Positions 9,601-10,322 of a stretch of 10,322 bases of DNA are shown piece by piece. The DNA is taken from positions 1-10,322 of the forward strand of contig WAOY01000057.1 in the NCBI GenBank assembly GCA_015520985.1. The letters are read 5' to 3'. The notes below the pieces were generated by a model. That model was not told the DNA's origin, did no database searches, and was given only the letters and a program-made list of their open reading frames with translations. The stretch's first letter is position 1, and each line of letters starts with the position of its first letter. The position numbers were made by a program, and so were the translations under genes. This DNA is from DHVE2 group archaeon. GTDB lineage: Archaea > Thermoplasmatota > Thermoplasmata > Thermoplasmatales > Aciduliprofundaceae.

Positions 9601-9917
9601 TACTGGTGGACGGCCGCGAGGCAAACTGGGTGAACATTTCCTTCAAGTCTGAGAAGAGCGTGACCATTCAGGCCACGCCCACCAGGGCTGTACCCTCCAC
9701 CAGCATCCCGATTGTGTTCGAGGCGTACAGCGACAGAAGCCACATCATAGAGATACCCCTGACAAATCCGCAGGTGTCCCAGACTGCCCTCTACATCCAG
9801 GGGGACAACGTGCAGAACTACTCAGGCGTGAAGATCGAAGAGTACGCATACTGGGTGTGGGGAGCAAGCGCCGCACTTGCAGTGGCCATCATATACCTGG
9901 GGAGGTATAGGAAATGA
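3666..9917 (+). CDS. aglB: AglB/STT3 oligosaccharyltransferase with a giant modular extracytoplasmic tail
   Basis: Transfers a lipid-linked glycan to Asn in N-x-S/T sequons of exported proteins, with its active site on the outer face of the membrane. From ATG 3666 the protein has 2083 residues; archaeal AglB proteins are usually about 600-1000. About a dozen membrane helices fill residues ~17-500. First external loop: GGSDSYYHE with D52. Second metal motif: DWD (166-168). TIxE motif: T365-E368. Sequon-binding WWDYG: 577-581, followed by the familiar HPAVADNFQNGYQ. RYFAVDYRLFPFSGRNTGIF is a typical core segment. The catalytic part ends near residue 905. Eleven tandem beta-sandwich modules (906-1825), two NEW3-like domains (1826-~2040) and a C-terminal helix from ~2062 (ending GRYRK) follow. 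More than 30 sequons and only one cysteine (C1675) are visible in the tail. No stop or frameshift interrupts it and codon use looks uniform. A secreted-protein gene overlaps its stop. Confidence 0.95.
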   Translation: MRGLNFKGKIQWDKLRIPLLLALIVALALFLRIYWAIGPSIQQGFAVSGGSDSYYHEKIIQYILNSRHQLLEDPMLNYPIGVNNPRPPLFHWAIVISSFVFYPFMSPYDSAVLMLILFPAIWGSLTVIPVYLLGKEAFNRKVGLLAAFFLAILPADLMRSVATQADWDAFNLFFIVLSFYFFLRALKTTRYKYWIRDWFNRNSVKTGLREFFKDNTEATIYAALSGLSLGTVALAWKGFTYALAILVIYLFVQVFINRFRNKSNLHMVVYIAAYMIMAFGISFPWYYVTNRLGQWFFVPLFLIAGVWVIGLILEITGKYPWPLVFGVSALIIAGALSVINVFFPDLWMLIVEGQGYFVKSKLYSTIAEAQPASLGYLAMSFGVAIFILSFLGLAYMLYVIKKEKEEYYLFFVFYTIIAIYMAISAARFIFNASPAFALAGAVGTIWLVDILKFRETFEEVRRYQGSWRKKMRAALKFSQVTFVLVLAFLIITPTVWSAVDAGIPYESKRKLDKQIYNSMPSFLRPNETTYNRSAPWYLGAFGFSVPKETYPWPRAWRWLSEQDNSSPPADRPAFVSWWDYGFESVQEGKHPAVADNFQNGYQMAAQIITAQNESEVISLFIIRMMEGDYAHHGKSFSPGMLDILNRYFSPEDVEKIKEAMANPGKFREEVLDNPDYYGYYESDISDTNTKYAYLKGLFAHHREDFLVKLYDDVRNYTGYDIRYFAVDYRLFPFSGRNTGIFYAPAKLGDRRIHEYGGTVVPYDFYDLKAVDQYGNEYELDKVPANVHITDYKIYYKPMFYHSMLYRTFIGYSGKDVDAGDGIPGISPNLYNYYPMQAWNLTHFKLVYRTAYWNPYKDYQNHTKDWKPIPIDLALKYQREGKGTVELNPPAYQVLPNDVVMVKFYEGAIIEGTVRLDTGEPVKHVRVTLQDEYHIPHVSVFTDDNGHFRIPAVAGNLTLIVSTNGRLNKLNMVEQTVLYRTTINVSEEQAMRLKPDFVIHRDITVDHASVNGVVYLDVDHNGKLSDKDIRVNGFITIRNSTYGFNTTVAVKDGAYSISNLPPHRYAVDVEISGKVFAAVDNITLSAGQNLTKDIILKPSSIRGNVTFSNGTPAANATVDIRGEYAKYTVRTDENGSFVVYLIPDNYTLVASYGDYVSDKQDISVKTWAYNTSANITLKHAFTLTGRLTYGGIPMTGVPVKITSELLPHTVYIVKTGRDGKFTVRLPGGIYSVYTTTFSGSERLVYLSVVNLGSDKTLDMHLRKAYRISGRVVSKDNLTAVEVGFYHGDAFYRAFANNTGYFEAYLPEGRYNIGVVAFNLTNAPYFGRATVDLNEDRYVEITAHRGYNVTGIAYFDRNGNGAVDENETIYNGLVALQDSEGIYEIRNIPPSGKFTLVTTTNYVVKAIAWGYRESDIYTGKEIKVKMTPAEVTLRGEVKYEGRANEIEVNMLFVKSDDPAKRYALYGVTSSYTISLPPGNYTISLFGYNRSYEVQGNSVRLPLGFEEVRHDISFTASAHVEVITQATAVRWFSDGEPVASGKVVDLPIGEYTIYAHNDTHAAIMHVSIEGNATIEVPLQRGYLVVFNVVNYTTVANVHIYAGDSHITESETALLPAGKYTFVVNDTKVEEGLPYRYFAESSAMITEDSTVTLNVVREKVVSEVTGRVTYDGIGGLSNCVVHFIGIGDLARNVTVVTDASGNYRAKLVPGEYMVYTYYILGHGMYANITFIDADSSMPLDIHMERGYLLSGETYMRGEKVSTVVHVHRGKGRIDVLSTGYYWIVLPRGNYTISAEEHRREYGMDITYRAEDQVVVTGDASHDLYLERVTNHYLDVEVISSDRLVSPNSTLGITLRVRNFGNIEEKVSFEGLGAWTLVNPPNYTLMPGEERIAYLKMRVPYNAKAGSHSVQVRIIYSGYTKDVTAYTNVTAVYATKMSYEVRGWNNQTLVMSVKISNTGNVWANYTLSVLNREELKAHGWSVRILVDGREANWVNISFKSEKSVTIQATPTRAVPSTSIPIVFEAYSDRSHIIEIPLTNPQVSQTALYIQGDNVQNYSGVKIEEYAYWVWGASAALAVAIIYLGRYRK
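6711..6746 (+). other. EF-hand-like calcium loop in AglB module 2
   Basis: DVDHNGKLSDKD (residues 1016-1027) fits the 12-residue EF-hand/dockerin loop pattern with D1, D3, N5, G6, a hydrophobic residue at 8 and an acidic residue at 12. In SdrD-B and dockerin-type domains such loops bind Ca2+ and stiffen stalks; the same role here is inference. Confidence 0.55.
7725..7760 (+). other. EF-hand-like calcium loop in AglB module 6
   Basis: DRNGNGAVDENE (residues 1354-1365) matches the EF-hand loop with D1, N3, N5, G6, V8, D9 and E12. It occupies the same place in its module, directly after the first strand (YFDRNG compared with YLDVDHNG), as the loop in module 2, which makes a chance match less likely. 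Confidence 0.6.
9141..9788 (+). other. Two NEW3-like beta domains before the AglB C-terminal anchor
   Basis: Residues ~1826-1928 read like a NEW3/NPCBM-associated domain: LGITLRVRNFGNIEEKVSF, a MPGEERIAYLKMRVP segment and a final VQVRIIYSG strand. Residues ~1929-2040 repeat the theme (LVMSVKISNTGNVWANYTLSV ... IPIVFEAYS). Such domains often precede a C-terminal membrane helix in archaeal surface proteins, as here (helix from Y2062). The assignment is by pattern only. Confidence 0.6.
9899..9906 (+). promoter_or_regulatory. Strong Shine-Dalgarno of the secreted-protein gene, inside the aglB 3' end
   Basis: GGGGAGGT lies 7 bases before the ATG at 9914, the best ribosome-binding site in the window. 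It lies in the last codons of aglB and supports reinitiation by ribosomes finishing that long gene. Confidence 0.75.
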
Positions 9918-10322
9918 ACCGCGTGAGCGTTCTTCTCATCACATTTATGATGCTGGCCGTGGCATACGGGATCACGGGAGCAAGTGGAGAGAACACAGCA
10001 GGTATGCACATAGAGGGCCCGTCCATAGCAGCGACAAACACCACGGTTACGTACAGGGTGATGATAAGCGGTATCTTTGACGTTTACAGATGTGTGATGC
10101 TGATGGCCGGTGAGAACCTGAGCGGCGCATCCCCGCTCAACCAGGTGGAGAAGGTGAGCTACAACGGTGTATTCCGGTTCGACATAACCACCCCCAATTC
10201 CACGCAGAGGATATATCTGGACTTCAAGGCTTACGGCACGATAAACTCTACGGGCAAGACCAAGATATTCCACAGGCGAATATACGTGGATATAAAGAAG
10301 GCCTACACAATAGTGGCAACGG
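9914..10322 (+). CDS. Secreted or surface beta-rich protein of unknown function (3' end cut by window edge)
   Basis: 136 codons are visible and the frame is still open at the right edge. The N-terminus is a clear signal peptide: MNR, a hydrophobic stretch from about residue 4 to 18, then small residues (GASG) suggesting cleavage near residue 25. The mature part has alternating hydrophobic residues typical of beta sandwiches and at least four sequons (in ATNTTV, ENLSG, PNSTQ and INSTG), so it is a likely AglB substrate. One cysteine (C60) is visible. The ATG overlaps the aglB stop as ATGA and has a strong Shine-Dalgarno, so the two are cotranscribed and probably translationally coupled. I do not recognise a family. 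It could be an accessory subunit or surface partner of the AglB tail, or simply another surface protein. Confidence 0.88.
   Translation, partial: MNRVSVLLITFMMLAVAYGITGASGENTAGMHIEGPSIAATNTTVTYRVMISGIFDVYRCVMLMAGENLSGASPLNQVEKVSYNGVFRFDITTPNSTQRIYLDFKAYGTINSTGKTKIFHRRIYVDIKKAYTIVAT

Noticed and set aside
1..10322. Defence system, mobile element, CRISPR array, tRNA or rRNA
   Set aside because: I looked for direct repeats with spacers, transposase or nuclease motifs, and tRNA-like cloverleafs in the non-coding stretches and found none. All gaps are under 200 bases.

Overview
The window looks like chromosomal DNA of a euryarchaeon. The main evidence is an ABCE1/Rli1 gene, an archaeal NMD3 gene and an AglB-type oligosaccharyltransferase. 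AT-rich TATA boxes lie about 25 bases upstream of start codons with no leader, and ATA (Ile) and AGG (Arg) codons are used heavily. The leaderless promoters and the small protein beside ABCE1 suggest Thermoplasmatota, perhaps the Aciduliprofundum/DHVE2 side, but that placement is inference. No tRNA, rRNA, CRISPR array, transposase, integrase or toxin/defence gene was seen.

Left arm (1-2099, minus strand): a 141-residue acidic protein with a winged-helix look, then ABCE1, the ribosome-recycling ATPase, whose last ~35 codons run off the left edge. The two genes form an operon with a 9-base gap, and the Shine-Dalgarno of ABCE1 overlaps the upstream stop codon.

Divergent control region (2100-2284): two back-to-back TATA boxes with a near-perfect 8-5-8 inverted repeat between them.

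Right arm (2285-10322, plus strand): NMD3, a large-subunit ribosome maturation factor homologue; a small Nudix hydrolase overlapping its end; then, after a T-rich promoter, a very long aglB gene. A signal-peptide protein follows aglB with a 4-base ATGA overlap and leaves the window unfinished.

The left half is thus a translation and ribosome-maturation neighbourhood transcribed divergently from one intergenic region. The right half is a cell-surface N-glycosylation locus. The most unusual object is the AglB protein. Its catalytic part (about 905 residues, with the DxD, TIxE and WWDYG motifs) is ordinary. It is followed by about 1,180 extracytoplasmic residues built from roughly eleven tandem carboxypeptidase-regulatory/Cna-B-like beta-sandwich modules, two EF-hand-like loops, two NEW3-like domains and a final membrane anchor. 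This tail carries more than 30 N-glycosylation sequons and a single cysteine.
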